Assembly (NCBI GenBank): GCA_032173965.1
Contig: CM063287.1
Coordinates: 11,723,859 to 11,787,858, forward strand
Reading direction: 5' to 3'
DNA: 64,000 bases
Origin: Sitta carolinensis
Lineage: Eukaryota > Chordata > Aves > Passeriformes > Sittidae
The position numbers were made by a program, and so were the translations under genes. Of the stretch, positions 51,801 to 64,000 are shown piece after piece; the stretch's first letter is position 1, and each line of letters opens with the position of its first letter. The notes beneath the pieces were generated by a model that saw only the letters and a program-made list of their open reading frames with translations, was not told where the DNA came from and searched no databases.

Positions 51801-54392
51801 AAAAGATGATTATCTAGATTATTCTGCTACTCTGTCTGTATGGTGGCTTGATTTAATAAATATGAAATAAAGCTGTAACTTTCTTCTTTTTAGGAATATT
51901 AAATTAATTCTAAAAATAGAGTTAAGATTGCAATAGTGATGCTTGTTTGAACGAAGAAATTAAAAATTCTGTGGCCTATCAAAGTTGGACAGAAAGACAT
52001 CATTGTATTGCCCACAAAAAACCTGATATGACGAAAGCTGCTGATGATTTTCAATAAGAAAAAAAAATGCAGACATAGCTCACAGTCTGCCAAAGATGCT
52101 TTGTACATAGCAGAAGTTACAGAAATATTTTGTCCCCCAACTTACACTGTATCCTGAAATTTTAACATGAAGCTTTTCTTATTAGAAAATTTTTGTTAAT
52201 GAATAAAATATTGTGCTTTTTTTTTTTAAAATCTGGACACATCCAAGCATTATAATTTATACAAATAACTTTTCTAGATGTGTTTGTGACTTTTTAATCT
52301 CTCTTGTTAAATAAGGTTATGAATACATTAAAAAATATTTTAAAGAAAAAACCCTATTTTTCAATAGGCTTCCTTTGAGCATTCTCTATATTTTATGGTA
52401 TGAGGGTATTACTAAATCTGTTGAACAAACAGGGAGGTCCAACTAATTTCTGTTTCAGGCTTTTGAATTTCCTCAAATTAAAATTTACCATCAATAACTT
52501 TAATCTATTTTCCTATTAGTGCTTCATTAATCCCACATGAATTTAATTTTAAGTCTATGCTTACTCCTTATTGGCGCAAGGAAGGCATTTAGCAAGGTTT
52601 GGGAACAGGAAGAAAAGGTGTATTAGTAACAAAATTTATTGCCAGCTTTTCTCAGAAACAATTTCTTAGACCATATATTTTGGCTCCCCAGTTATTTTTG
52701 GGCTAACTCTGTGGAATTTGAAACATGTTTCTTAGACTGAAACAACAAGACTGCTGATTGTCTCAAGTGGATCTTCCCATTCTGTGCAGTTATCCATAGC
52801 TTCAAAACCAGTCCATTACCAATGACCTCACACGTTAAGTCTCACAGCACAGTAAGATTATTTCACTGGTCCAAGTCAGTTTGAAGGATTTTTTTTGTTA
52901 ACAGAAGAAATCCAATTTGACCACATTTCAGGAAGCTTTTCTGAATGTATTTTTCATTCCTTATATCAAATGCTTTAGGATTCTATTAGAATGTTCTAAA
53001 ATCAATGAGAAGGTAGACTGAACACTGTTTACCTAGCACTGCAAGCGGAATGCTGAAAGGATGATGACTTCTTCCAATATCTGAATTCAATGCATAAACT
53101 GGCAATTGCATAATCTGGGAATTCCATTGCAATTCCAGAGTTAACTGACACTGAGCACTAAGAATTTAAAGACAGTACTCAAACACAGTAAATTTGTAGC
53201 CATTCAGTAGAGATCTTAATGTTTGCTTTGTACCTTCCTAACTAGACCCTTACTAGGAATCTGGGAAGTATTCTACTTGTCCAGAGTGGGTTATCCCTGT
53301 ATCCTTTCTCTTTCCCCTCTTCTCCCTGGAAATCTTCAGCATGAAAGAGAAGAGACCTCCTACTCTCCCGATGCTTGTGACTTTGGGTTTGAGAACTAGG
53401 TTAACTAGAGAAGAATTTCTCTTTGAGACAGATGTATGATATCTTCAGATCTGGCATCTGAATTCCTTAGGATTTAAGCACCAACAATTTACATCAGTGG
53501 TGAACTACCTGGATTCCTTTGACTACCTTTGCTCAGTCTGTGCTTTTGATTTTCTCAGGGGCTAATGTAAGACTCCCAAAGCAGTTGCTAAAGCCTCTTT
53601 TCAAACAATTGCCCAACTCCCTCCTCCTGCTCCCATGGGCCCACCTCCACGTCAGTTGCTGTATCCCTGTTCTGCACTGCACCTACTCTGATTTCATGAC
53701 CAGCAAGAAATAACAAAATGGATACAGCTGATGGGGTATTTCTCTTTCAATTCCCCCATCTCATGAGGACTTTTCATGAATAATATTCACTGCCAAAGAC
53801 ACCACCACACTAAGCCTTGTACTGGGAAATGAACAGCAAGTGCTGCTACAGATGGCCTTGGAGTGGTTAGCTCCGTATCAATCGCTGGTGCACGTGCTGA
53901 CAAGTGCTATGATTCATTTTGAGTGCCTGGTTAAGGCAGGTCACTTATTCACAGGGACAGAAAGAGCAATCTCTTAACATTCTACCACATAGAAACAGTA
54001 AAGAATTAAACAAGAAAGACAACCACATTTCTCTACCAAAAATTCTTGTGCAAACACGTGGACATGATCCCTTGCAAAAGGTCAGGGAAGGGCACTAGAG
54101 TGATATATTTCCAAAGTGGATGGTTCATTTAAAAGATTCAGTCTAATTTCTGTTAGCAAATCCTCTTACATAAGCAATACATTTTTTAAAAGTGCATGAG
54201 GATTTAGGTACTCCTCAGTTTCATGGCTCCCATTTTAGTGAGTTCTTAAAGAAACTAAATTTTTTTCGAAAAAACATTTTTTACACACTTCCTGTAAAAA
54301 GCAGGTCACTGTCTCTCTGTCAGTCTGGGAGCACCAAAACAGAGCTTGGAAATCCCTACACCAGGCAGCACTGCAAATGGTGTCATTTGAAG
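45836..54392. other. Noncoding DNA, no recognisable gene
   Basis: AT-rich DNA without an assignable gene. It contains a protein-like but interrupted frame at 47619-47937 (listed separately), a T15 run at 50071-50085 and many short chance frames. No repeat family could be named here. Confidence 0.6.
47619..47937 (+). other. Unrecognised protein-like frame with one internal stop
   Basis: One plus-strand frame runs from after a TAG at 47616 to a TAA at 47938, interrupted once by a TAA at 47784-47786. The first half includes ADFVDIFKNDNLKMCAINF and ends in a Lys-rich tail. The second half includes QENYQEEFYKTEYQNALKAI and ends DLLSLEEHA. The balanced composition and the two open halves in the same phase gave an impression of old coding sequence. 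However, each half is only about 50 codons, there is no good start codon context and no clear splice sites, and the family is unknown to me. It may be a decayed retrocopy or chance. Confidence 0.12.
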
Positions 54393-54625
54393 CAGTGGTT
54401 CCCAACAAGCAAGGTGTGATCAAAGTGCAGATCTTCGGGTATATTACAGGAGAGGCGTGCAGCTCCCAGAGCTCACATCCAGAGCTGTGACATGACAGAC
54501 TTGGGGCTGACAAGGATGGGAGCTGCAGATTGTGTCAAAGCCACGGCGCAGGGGTGGGCGAGGACCAAACCTGACCGGGATCTACGTAGAACAACTTTTC
54601 TTCTCCAGAAAGTTAGGAACCATTG
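54393..54625. mobile_element. Candidate hAT-type nonautonomous element (MITE-like)
   Basis: The left end CAGTGGTTCCCAAC (54393-54406) and the reverse complement of the right end, CAATGGTTCCTAAC (from 54625), agree at 12 of 14 positions. CA(G/A)TGGTTC(C/T)(C/T)AAC is the terminal wording typical of hAT (Charlie-like) elements. The element would be 233 bp long with no transposase, so it is a nonautonomous derivative. hAT insertions make 8-bp target duplications, but here ATTTGAAG and ACTGAGGG match poorly, so the copy is old or the ends are slightly misplaced. The interior is richer in GC and CpG than the flanks. The open minus-strand frame across it is not a transposase. Confidence 0.5.
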
Positions 54626-57600
54626 ACTGAGGGGCTCACTCCTTCTTCTCTCTGAAGCTGCTGAAAATTTTACCATTCATAAGAGGAGCTAGATCTGTGG
54701 CTCAGTTACTTAACTTTGAATGTGTAGTATCATTTCTTTCCCCCTGAAGCACAAAGAATTAGCTCCACTATTATATTTTACCATTTGACAGCACTCTGGT
54801 AAACAGTGCTCAAAAGTGAAAATAGGAAGACTTTTAACCAGAATGCTGATTTACAGCTCCAGAGTGATAAGAAACCTAATGCAAATAAAATCAAATCCTA
54901 CATATTGCCTTTTTTTTTTTTTTTTTAAATTAACAATCTCCATAGCTGTAAGCAGGAGAAATTAATTACGCCTGGCCTTACATCATGCTCAATGTGTACT
55001 GATGCAAATGCACCCTATTTTAATTCCTCTGAATGTTAATAATAGAGCAAATGAGCACTAGATTATGTTATACAAAAGCAATGGAAGTAATTAAACTTCA
55101 TTTAATAAAATCATCAGGGATACAGAAGCATTAATGACTCACACTCCTCCTCTGCAGGGAGTGGAAGATATGTTGGTACACAGGAGCCTGAGAACCACTG
55201 AGATGAGAGCAATGTAAATACATAAACAGGAATGCTAAGGTAAGTAGTGTATCATATGTGAAAAGTCTTAGAGTGAAAGCCCCAGGCTACAATAAATTAT
55301 TTACTTTAAAGCACCAGGAAATAGTACCATCTCAGGCAAATGACAGCAAAAATACCTTCCATCCTCTGAGAGGCAAAGAATCAGCACTGAATTACTTTGT
55401 AAGTGCAAGCTGGTTAAATGTTGTACTGACAATGTTAGAGAAAAAAATGCTTGAAATGTGAACGGCTGTTCACTTTGTACAGCCTTCTGTCCCTCTCTAC
55501 ATTTATATTCACAAAGAGCATTGTGTTTGTACAGCTCCTGTCTGGAATCACTGTTAGTTCTCTTAATGCTCTCGCTTGGACACAAAACCATATATTCATA
55601 TTTTACGACCATGAATGCTGGCCGATCACCATTTATTCCTTGTTTTCACCTAGTCATATTTTTTCTGTTAGAAAAACTAAAACAACTGTCTCCTAGTTAG
55701 GAAAAGGGAAAACTACTGTAAAAATGAGTTGATATGTACCACAACTGATAAGCTGTAAAATCTGCTTATCAGCAAGAAAATTTAAAATCAAAAGAAGCTA
55801 AATTTGAAAGAAAATTAGAGAAAAAGGGCCCACATCAAGAAGCACTATATTGTCTTCACTGCAAATGGAAAGGAATTAATTTCTCTGCTACAATAGCACT
55901 CCCCCAAAAATCTTTCTATAAATATTAAACCTCTGATGAGTGCGAGAATCTGTAGAAAGCAGATTTAAGTAATAGTAAGTATTCATTTTTGTTTGGAATG
56001 TGTAATTTTATTATAAGTATCTTAAGTGCTTACAAAGGATTAATGACAACTGACTATAACAGTGATAATATTTCTGTAGTTTTTCTATAGAGAAAAATCT
56101 TATTGTAAGTATGAACCATTAGTGGGAGAAAAAACGCCTAACTGGACATCAGCCAAATGCTTCAGATGTTTAAAGGTTCTCCATAAATCTGGTTACAATT
56201 TTATAATGAGCATTTTTCAGAAAGCATACCCATAGCCTAATTCATGCTGCGGCACTTAGCTGTGATGGCATTTCACCAAGAGCCAGAGTTTTAATTTTTT
56301 TGTAAATAAGGCAGCCACCAGTGACTTGTATGATAATTTTTTTTTTTTTCATTCCAGAGAAAATAGCTACTAATGTTTTGCACAACATCATCTATTTGTA
56401 GATTGTTATATTAACTGATAAGATTTTCTTAAGTCTCTTCTTTGTCTCCTGAGTATTTTCTTTTTTTAAATGCACAAACTTTTTGATGTTTATCTCAGCT
56501 CAAGCTTCATCCACCTTTTCATTGGATATATTATATTATATATTTCTTGGATATATTATACAAGCCAAACAAATATTGACCAGCACAACAGAAGGGATTT
56601 GTCCTGAGTTTAACTATGTCTACATCTGGAACTTTCTAAAAAGAGTCCAAGTGACATGAACTGAGCACGAAATGCCTCTTGCACATTAAGTGATATCTGT
56701 AGTATGTGATGAGGCTTTATGGGATTTTCTTGAAAAAAAGGCTTTTACGAAAATTAAATTTTGTTATTATTGCTCATAAATTCTTGCAGAAAATATAAAT
56801 ATAATTGGCATAGATGTGACTTAAGAAAATGTATTGAGACTGTGACATATATCAGCGTTTTGTGTTATAAGCATCAAAAATAGACAATAACAAATTTTTA
56901 CTTCTGCCACATGACTCAGGGCTCTCTGCAGCACAGGTATATTAGAAATACTGCTCCTCATTAGATAAAAAAACCCTTGAAGGCCAGTGGCTGGGGTCTG
57001 ACCCCAGCTTCACAGGCCAATGTTTGGGGCAATGCCTTCTGCTCCCAAGGAGCTACTTTTGGTTTGCATCACTGCGACCAAGATCAATATCTGTCCCCAG
57101 AAGTAGAGGCAAAGGGTGATTTTCCTTCACTTGACGTGCAAAGAAAAAGGGGTCATGCTAGGAACACAGTTCTCTTGAGGAAAGACAACAGCACAATAAA
57201 AAAAAAAATGTAGCAGCAGGGAAATGTTCAATCAATCCTGGAGCATTAAGGTGGCACATCAATTTGTGCAGCATTAGCTGTCACTGTGTAAAAGCTGGCA
57301 TTGGTGCCATTGTTTATCCAAAGATATTTGACTTATTTTGTGAGCAACAAAAGAACTCCCACAGTACCTAGGACCTCCTTCCCCACTGTGAGAAAGCTTT
57401 ATTATTATTTCTATGACAAGAGAGATCTATTTCAAGCTTAAGGCAGGTTGGATAAAAACAAAGAGTTCAATCAATAGCAGGATCCCTTTCTCACTTATAT
57501 TAAAGAATGATTGAAAGGAGTTAAAGACAGGTTGGTAAAGACAATTTCAGCAGTATCATTGAACTGCTGAGACATAAAGCTTGGCTCTTTTACCTTCATT

Positions 57601-60600
57601 TGACCAGGAATTAAATATCTTCTGTTTGTCAGATACGCAGTGCAGGAAACAAGATTGTGGAGGTGTCTTCAGATTTACATCAGAGTGATTGTGATCTGTA
57701 TTATTACAGGATAATGTTTTTATATTGCTCTTCTTCTGTAATTCCCATTGAAGGGCATCTCTTTGAGGTATAGTAAACAGTACCTGTTTTGAGAAGCTCT
57801 TTACATTTCTTCACTTGAAATATTGATGACTGTTTTAAGCTGGTATAATAGCATATCATATTTCATGAAAGTATTGCAAAACTGCTCATGCACAGAACTG
57901 CCTGAAGTGAAACTCAAGGTAAAGACTGCAGAGGCTTTTAAGAATAGCAAGAAACAGCAAGTGTTGGTGCCACCGGTGTGACTCATTTCAGATCCTCCTT
58001 GCTGAAGTCTTCCTCACACATTGTTCTTGACTCTGCCCTGGCAGTGCAGCACATCTGGTGCATGAAGTACCTACTGCCTGGAGAAATTTCCAGTTCAGCC
58101 TCACAAAGAAACAAAGGGTGCAATGTTGGAATAAAAGAACACAAATTTAGTCTGAACTATAGAATTCTGTGTTTCTGTAGGTTTAACACTAACATCCATT
58201 CTTCTACCTAATTTCTAACTTGTGATGCTACATGCACTACTCGGTATTTCAGACATATTGAAATGGTGGGTGGTTTTACAGACCATATGTGCTGTAATCT
58301 CTAGACACATCACAGCATGTTAAAGAAGGAGAATCAGATACAGTCCTCAAATTGAATTTTTGGTTTTCTTGTTTTGTGGGTTTTTAACAAATTTGCCATA
58401 AAGTTAATTGAATTCTGCTTTCATTTGGCTTTAAGCAGATGTGTAAGTAAGAACTTTTCATGGAATTTATTGTCACTTGAAGTGAAAGGTGAGATAGCCA
58501 GTAAAGAATTGTTTACAATTCAGTGATAGTCAGGATTAAACAAGTGACTCATTCTTAATTTATTTTGGAAGTTTCAAAGTCACCCTCCTCTTCCATGTTT
58601 TGCAACATCAGAGTACAGGATGCTTAAGAGATACTATTAATTTCTAGTTTTGTGCACTCTGGCACGCATGATTGGCTCATGAAGTAATGACTGTTTTAGA
58701 CTATGATGTAGAAAGAAATGAGTATTACTGTGAAGCCTCAGCCAATTTTAGAAGCAATCTGTAGCCAAATATTTCTTGATTTTTTCATGAGAATCTCAGC
58801 TTGATTTTAAAGCATTAACAATGTTAAGAACTTCACATATGTTTTAGAGAACCAGCTGATGTGTGCAGGGTTCTCTGCATGGATCCTAGTTCACTTAACT
58901 TCATATGTGTCTGCATGTAGTTATAGAGGATGGACGTTTTAATATTTTGCTTTTTTACCATGCTTATTAAAAAAACAGAATTGACAATTAATCAAATAAT
59001 TTAAAATACCTTTTAGCTATCTCCACCAATTTAAAGATGGTCTCTCTGAAGATTTAAAAAGAGCCATGCAGAAACCCTCTGTTGGAAACGAAGCTCATCC
59101 AGTAACAATTTTGCAAAGCTCTCTGCCATCACCATTTCATTACGTTAAGCATGTCAATTCCATGCAGATATATCTCCAGTCTCTGCCGCAGACTGACCTG
59201 GATGCTAATGGTGTACTTTTGTCTTGTATTTTTGTTTCATTTTGATAATCTTTACTCAATCTAAGGAGTTCTTTTCTTCCTTTCCAAAGAACATTTTCCA
59301 GAACACTTCCAGTGTGGTTAAACAAGGCTTAGAAGAACACATTAACCTCTCCATTTAACTATGGGCTATAAATATTAAAAGGAAGTGAATTTCAGATGAA
59401 GCAAGACAAAACCAGAAAGCTTCAATGATATTACCATAAAATTATAAACTGGGCAGATTGCAGAAATCAGATGATTCTGACCTAAATAAGTGTTTAGAAG
59501 AGCAGTCACTTTGTACTGTACTGGTTTGTACCAGACCATAATGACCGAAGGTCTGAAACAAAAGCTTAACCATTTCAATTAATACAAACTCTCCAAGGAA
59601 AATTTGTAAGCACGGGTTTGAAATGTGCACATTCAATACTGCTCATTTAATGCTTTATATCCAATGACACTATGGTGATGCTAAAATTTATGTCTCAGCT
59701 GGATTGGGGTAATCCACCAAAACCTTCACTTATACCTGTCTCAATAAAATTATAAATTTCCCAATGTTTTTTGGCTAACAGCCTATCAAAGTATTGATAC
59801 TCTTTATAGTCTCTTTAAATTATTACCAGTGCAATCTTTTGAATGAGGATATTACACCACTGGGATGTAGCAAATCAGGGGTCCTGACTTATGGAAGATG
59901 ACTAAAATGTATGTTTGAACAACACTGACAGTGAGCAGCACACTGTAGAAAAATTCAGCTTTAGTTTCAAGATCTTCCATACCCCATATTCCCATGTCTA
60001 CAAAGTAAAGCAGATGATATTATTGGTAAACTGCTGAGACATGACATGCCTGCATATTATGCATCATATGTAGTTTATTAAACATGACCTCTGGTAAGAG
60101 CTCTGGTGCAGAGCTTGTGTAGTTATTACAAAAACCTAAACCAAGCAACCAACACCCCAAGCCATCCACACTTTCATGACCAATACCTTTCATTTCATTA
60201 ATTGCCCTGGATGCATTTAGACACAGTAAAAAATTTTAACAGAGTATAACACATCTACTCAATGTTACATGGCCACCACTGTAACACCATCAATGACGTT
60301 CCTACAGGTGTGCTGGGAGGAAGAGTCTAACTTCTATCCTTTAATTAAGATTTCAGAGTGCTGTCATCTGAGCTGGTGTTGTACACCGAACCAGACCACC
60401 TATTTCCTGCTAGGTGACAAGCCCATGCAGGTATTCATAGACACAGATTTGCTGCTGCTGTTCCAGTCTTCAAGAAGTGCTGCTAAATAAAACTCTTGAG
60501 TTGTATCTTACCAGTAAAGACTCTGTGTTCTAATGCTCCAGCTCCCCGAAACAAACATACATGCAGACAACATCCACCTAGTTAGTACTGAGCACTGCGA

Positions 60601-61247
60601 AAGAGGTGTAAAATCGCTTAGCAAATCTGCATATGCAAGGCAGCAATCTAGCCAGAGCCATTTCTTTCCAGTTTAGGTAGTTGTAAGGCATCTACCAGCT
60701 CTGCTGATGCAGTGCAGGCAGTGCTTTGCATTTGTGAGCCAGCAAGATGTTTGTGGACCAGTGTTATTTACAGAAGCTACAGGAGAACTTTTGCTGAATG
60801 CATACGTTTGGGCAAGGCAGTTCATGGATATTCGGTATAGGAGACAATTTTCCTAATCATGCAAGAACACTTAGATGAAAATGCACATTTATATCCAGTG
60901 AGATGAACTGGCAGAGCTCCCTCCCCCATGCTGCAACCCAAGAGATGTGGGAAGCTGTATAACCAGAGAGGAACATCCCTGCCCCCAGCTACACAACAAT
61001 CATCTTTGGAAGTAGCAGGGTGCATGCAAGCTTTAAACTGGCCCAAGTTACCTAAACTTCATCTGATATTGCTATCATCAAGAAGACTCTCTCTCTACCC
61101 TTATCTGCCCTGAATAGGTCCCACTCATAATCTTAAAACATTATAACAATATAAAGTATAACAAGTTAAGGCAATGGTCTTGGTTTCAAGTGTTATTTCA
61201 ATTTTAATATAAGACAACTTCAGGGTAGAAATAGCACTCTTTCCTTT
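54626..61247. other. Noncoding DNA, no recognisable gene
   Basis: AT-rich DNA with no assignable gene. Notable small features are a T17 run at 54910-54926, a splice-site-flanked but stop-filled segment at 55158-55239, a GATA-word palindrome at 55745-55772, a repeated TTGGATATATTATA word at 56523 and 56547, and a weak 20-bp direct repeat with an ACAGGTTGG-type core near 57440 and 57525. Confidence 0.6.
55745..55772. promoter_or_regulatory. Perfect inverted pair of GATA-type sites
   Basis: CTGATAAGC at 55745-55753 and GCTTATCAG at 55764-55772 are perfect inverted repeats (9 bp each) separated by 10 bases. Each arm contains the GATA-factor consensus WGATAR as TGATAAG. Paired GATA sites can bind a two-fingered GATA factor with higher affinity, but there is no evidence here that the site is used. 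It could also be a chance hairpin. Confidence 0.3.
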
Positions 61248-61270
61248 CCCCCCCCCGCCCCCCCCCCCCC
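61248..61270. repeat. Poly(C) tract (poly-G on the minus strand)
   Basis: Nine C, one G, then thirteen C. The minus strand is a long G run able to form stacked-G structures. Such tracts are hard to sequence and their length is often unreliable. Confidence 0.9.
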
Positions 61271-64000
61271 TTCATAAGACATATTCTTCAACTAGATGCT
61301 AAGCCTTAAATTAGTACAATTTGTTTCTCTAGAGATGTAAGTAAAACTAGTTTTTGAAACCAGAGGAGTTAAATCAGCAAAACCCCATAAGGATAATTTT
61401 ATTTTAAGCCAAATACTTTAGGAATAGTTTTTGGCAAAAGTAAAATATGCTACTCTTACAGCACGATCGAGAGGATATACATCTGCTGAAACAATTCCAC
61501 AGAAAAACATAAAATGCAGATGATGAAGCAATAGATGAGTCCTTAGTGCTGTTATTTTTATGACTCCCAGTGTTGGTTCAGGTGCTTCTCACAGCGTACC
61601 TCTCATCCCAGAGTACATAAGGATGTAGAAGTTTTTATTCTGGTGATGGGAAACCAAAGGAAAGAAGCCAGCTAAAGAAGATTCATTAGGAAACGAATTT
61701 CACTAAAAACTTAGGCTAACGATTTGTGGGTTACCTCCATTATGGTTAAACATTTGTCTGTCATATGAGAATTTGGGAAAAAAGAAGTTTCACTTACAGC
61801 ATGAAAAGAAATAAAGACATTATTTGTGGATGATGCCCATTGTAAAGTAGGCCCACTTATTACACTTGTGATTATTGACTTTATAAGTGTCCAGCAGCAC
61901 CTTGAGAAAAGGTGTGGAGAAATGTCATTCCCTACAGAGTCGTGTCTCATGGCTCAGCTGTGAGCTTCCAAGCCCCACAGATCCGCTGCTTTGGCAGAAA
62001 CAGCCATGCATTGGTTTGAGGACTTGCCCTTGCCAACTGGTGCTGGAACTCAGGAATAACACATCAAAAATACGGATTGAAAAACTGGAGGAAAAGGGGA
62101 AAGAGCAAGGAAAATCCTACCAATACCCTGTACTTCTTGCTCATACATTGAGCATGGTATTAATATTAGATGCTGTAAACTAAGAAAAGAACATATAAAT
62201 ACATACATGTGTTTATGGAGAGAGATATATTTAGTCTAAGTTGAAGTTATGATATTTTAGGAGGGCTTGGAAGGCCACAGTCAGGAAAGCACTATAGCTT
62301 TTAAGTTCAAATATGTGTTCTAATAATCAATATTTACAAAGCTTACTGCAACACACTGAGAGTCCCACTGGTGTTAGCACAGACTTTGTAAGTTGCCTCT
62401 GATCTAAGCATGTGTTTAGCTGACCTGGATGCACAGAAAGATGAAGCTTGCAAACAGGCTTAGGAATCACATCTCTTAGTGGTTTACTATAAAACAACAC
62501 ATAGAGATGGAATTAAATTTTTGTTCAGTTTAATATCCTTTACCATAAAACTAAATGCAAGTTATGTCCATATAAACAAAACAAAACAAACAAAACAAAA
62601 CAAGCACAAAAACAAACAAAGAAAAAAAGTAGCATGAATTTGAACATTTCCTCCAGACTTCTCTTCTTAAGAGGCAGGTTCTTTGCTGGTGCAAATTTCC
62701 ATAATTTAAATGAGTTACAACTGCTTACACCAGCTAGACTTGGACCCATCTATCACCTCTATTATCTAGATAATGTGGAAAATAATCTGTTCAGAGCTTT
62801 CATTTTGAAAACAATGTCATGTTACAATTCTCAGCAGAGTCAAAAGGCTCCCCAAAGCCATGCATGAAAAATAAACTGTAACCTTTTAAGATTTCCAAGC
62901 TGTATGATAAATAATACTGAACTAATAATAACTCAGAGAGAAAGAGAAGCACTGTTTATCTTATTTTTCTGCTTTAGGGGAAAGAATCTAGGTAGCAGAT
63001 TTTGTCATGATTTTATTGCTCATTTTCTGTTCTGCAGGTTTCTTTCTTTGTGCTCATAGATTGTAATGACTTTTGCAAGAGAAATAAATTGTATTTCCAT
63101 GGGAGCTGGGGTGTTAGGCAAATTGCAAAAGATGATGATGAAATTTGGACTAAGCTCACAACACGCTCTAGGTCCTATGATTTAAAAACATTCCTTTAGC
63201 AATAAAAATCAAGTCCTTAAGTGCAATCCTAGCAGCCTGCATGAAAACAAAAACATACACAGGATTATTCTGGTTTGATTTATAGTGCTTTTGCCTACTG
63301 GAAAACTTAGTGCAAAAAGCTTGCCAAGGTCAGTGCTTCTGCTTTCAGATTTCTTTATGAAATAGGAGAAAGCAAGCTGCATTTTCAATTTTTTTAAAGG
63401 CTCTGGCAAAATGCCAGCCACTAGGCATTCAAGAGGTGTTCTGTAATCCATTCAACTGTAACATAAAGTTTTGTAAAAGGTATGCTAGCATATTCTGCAC
63501 TGGCTCTGCTAATCAGTAATGTTCCGTTAAATTGGCCACTGTCATATTAAGGAAAGATCTACACAGTTTGTGCCCTCTTGTAACAATAATATTTGACAAT
63601 AATTATAGTGATACCAAGGTGTAGGTGGTCCAGTTGGCAAGAATAGTATAATATTTCTCTTTAATAGTGACTTGATCAAACATGTGTGGGTGCTTTGTTG
63701 AGGCTTGAAGAGGATTATAATAGCTGAAATAAGATGAGATAATTTGCTGACAAAGTTGTTTCTTCTTTAGGAGAACACATCCTTCTGTGCATGTGTGTGT
63801 GTACATGAACATCCCCCCACACAACCACCTCCTAGAGAAAATAACCCTTAAGCAGCTGTGCACTGAGAATGATGATGGGGTGGAGCACTGTGCCAGAGGG
63901 AAAAGGGAGAGCATGCCAGGCTTTGTCTGTTTGGGCAGAGGCTTTAACAAACAAGGGCACAGCATTGAGGTTTCTGCCCTCAAATGAAGAAATGGTGACT
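61271..64000. other. Noncoding DNA, no recognisable gene
   Basis: AT-rich DNA to the end of the window. Apart from the AAAC microsatellite (62573-62629) and a short TG run near 63792-63804, I see no repeat, RNA gene or credible coding frame. Confidence 0.6.
62573..62629. repeat. (AAAC)n / (AAAAC)n microsatellite
   Basis: Interrupted AAAC and AAAAC units over about 57 bases, followed by a GAAAAAAAG block. Simple repeat that makes the open frames around it misleading. Confidence 0.9.

Noticed and set aside
55158..55239. Segment with CT-rich CAG acceptor and AAG|GTAAGT donor
   Set aside because: All three plus-strand frames contain stops. Possible noncoding exon, but more likely a pseudo-exon.
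63603..63983. 126-codon minus-strand frame
   Set aside because: Contains a His/Thr/Cys-rich part from a TG run and has no family resemblance.

Overview
The window looks like nuclear DNA from a bird. Most of it is gene-poor and AT-rich: either an intergenic desert or part of a very long intron. The evidence for a bird is a 5'-truncated CR1 LINE at 12508-13255. Its 3' end, reverse-transcriptase tail and subfamily-like wording match the avian (Neoaves/passerine-type) CR1 copies I know. Several short, decayed pieces of an old amniote-wide repeat also fit. There are no Alu, B1/B2 or L1 sequences, and almost no long interspersed repeats. No tRNA, rRNA, known microRNA, snRNA or CRISPR signature was seen. 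No open reading frame on either strand could be assigned to a known protein, except the CR1 remnant.

Layout. 1-2451: unremarkable AT-rich DNA with an isolated TATA-like box near 1418 and a TG-rich patch near 2060-2170. 2452-2500: an unbroken T49 tract that abuts a roughly 340-bp CpG island (2502-2840). This island is the only one in the window and the best promoter candidate. 2851-12507: noncoding DNA with three fragments of the old amniote repeat (about 3849, 4839 and 7690) and a possible regulatory element around 6040-6560. 12508-13255: the CR1 copy, antisense. 13256-24986: noncoding DNA with further old repeat pieces (14082; 18196-18420), a 15-bp hairpin (16713-16757) and a 43-bp tandem duplication (19667-19752). 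24987-25019: T33. 25020-45660: noncoding DNA with two weak exon-like segments (27513-27662 and 31633-31764) and a perfect 22-bp tandem duplication (45208-45252). 45661-45835: a strand-skewed stretch almost free of T. 45836-54392: noncoding DNA containing an unrecognised protein-like frame (47619-47937). 54393-54625: a short element with hAT-like terminal inverted repeats. 54626-64000: noncoding DNA with a GATA-site palindrome (55745-55772), a poly-C run (61248-61270) and an AAAC microsatellite (62573-62629).

No operon or pathway can be described here. If the window has a function, the candidates are the CpG island (a promoter or first exon) and scattered conserved noncoding or enhancer-like sequence. 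Comparison with other bird genomes would be needed to show either. Most ORFs of 60-130 codons here are what chance gives in 64 kb, and I have left them out.
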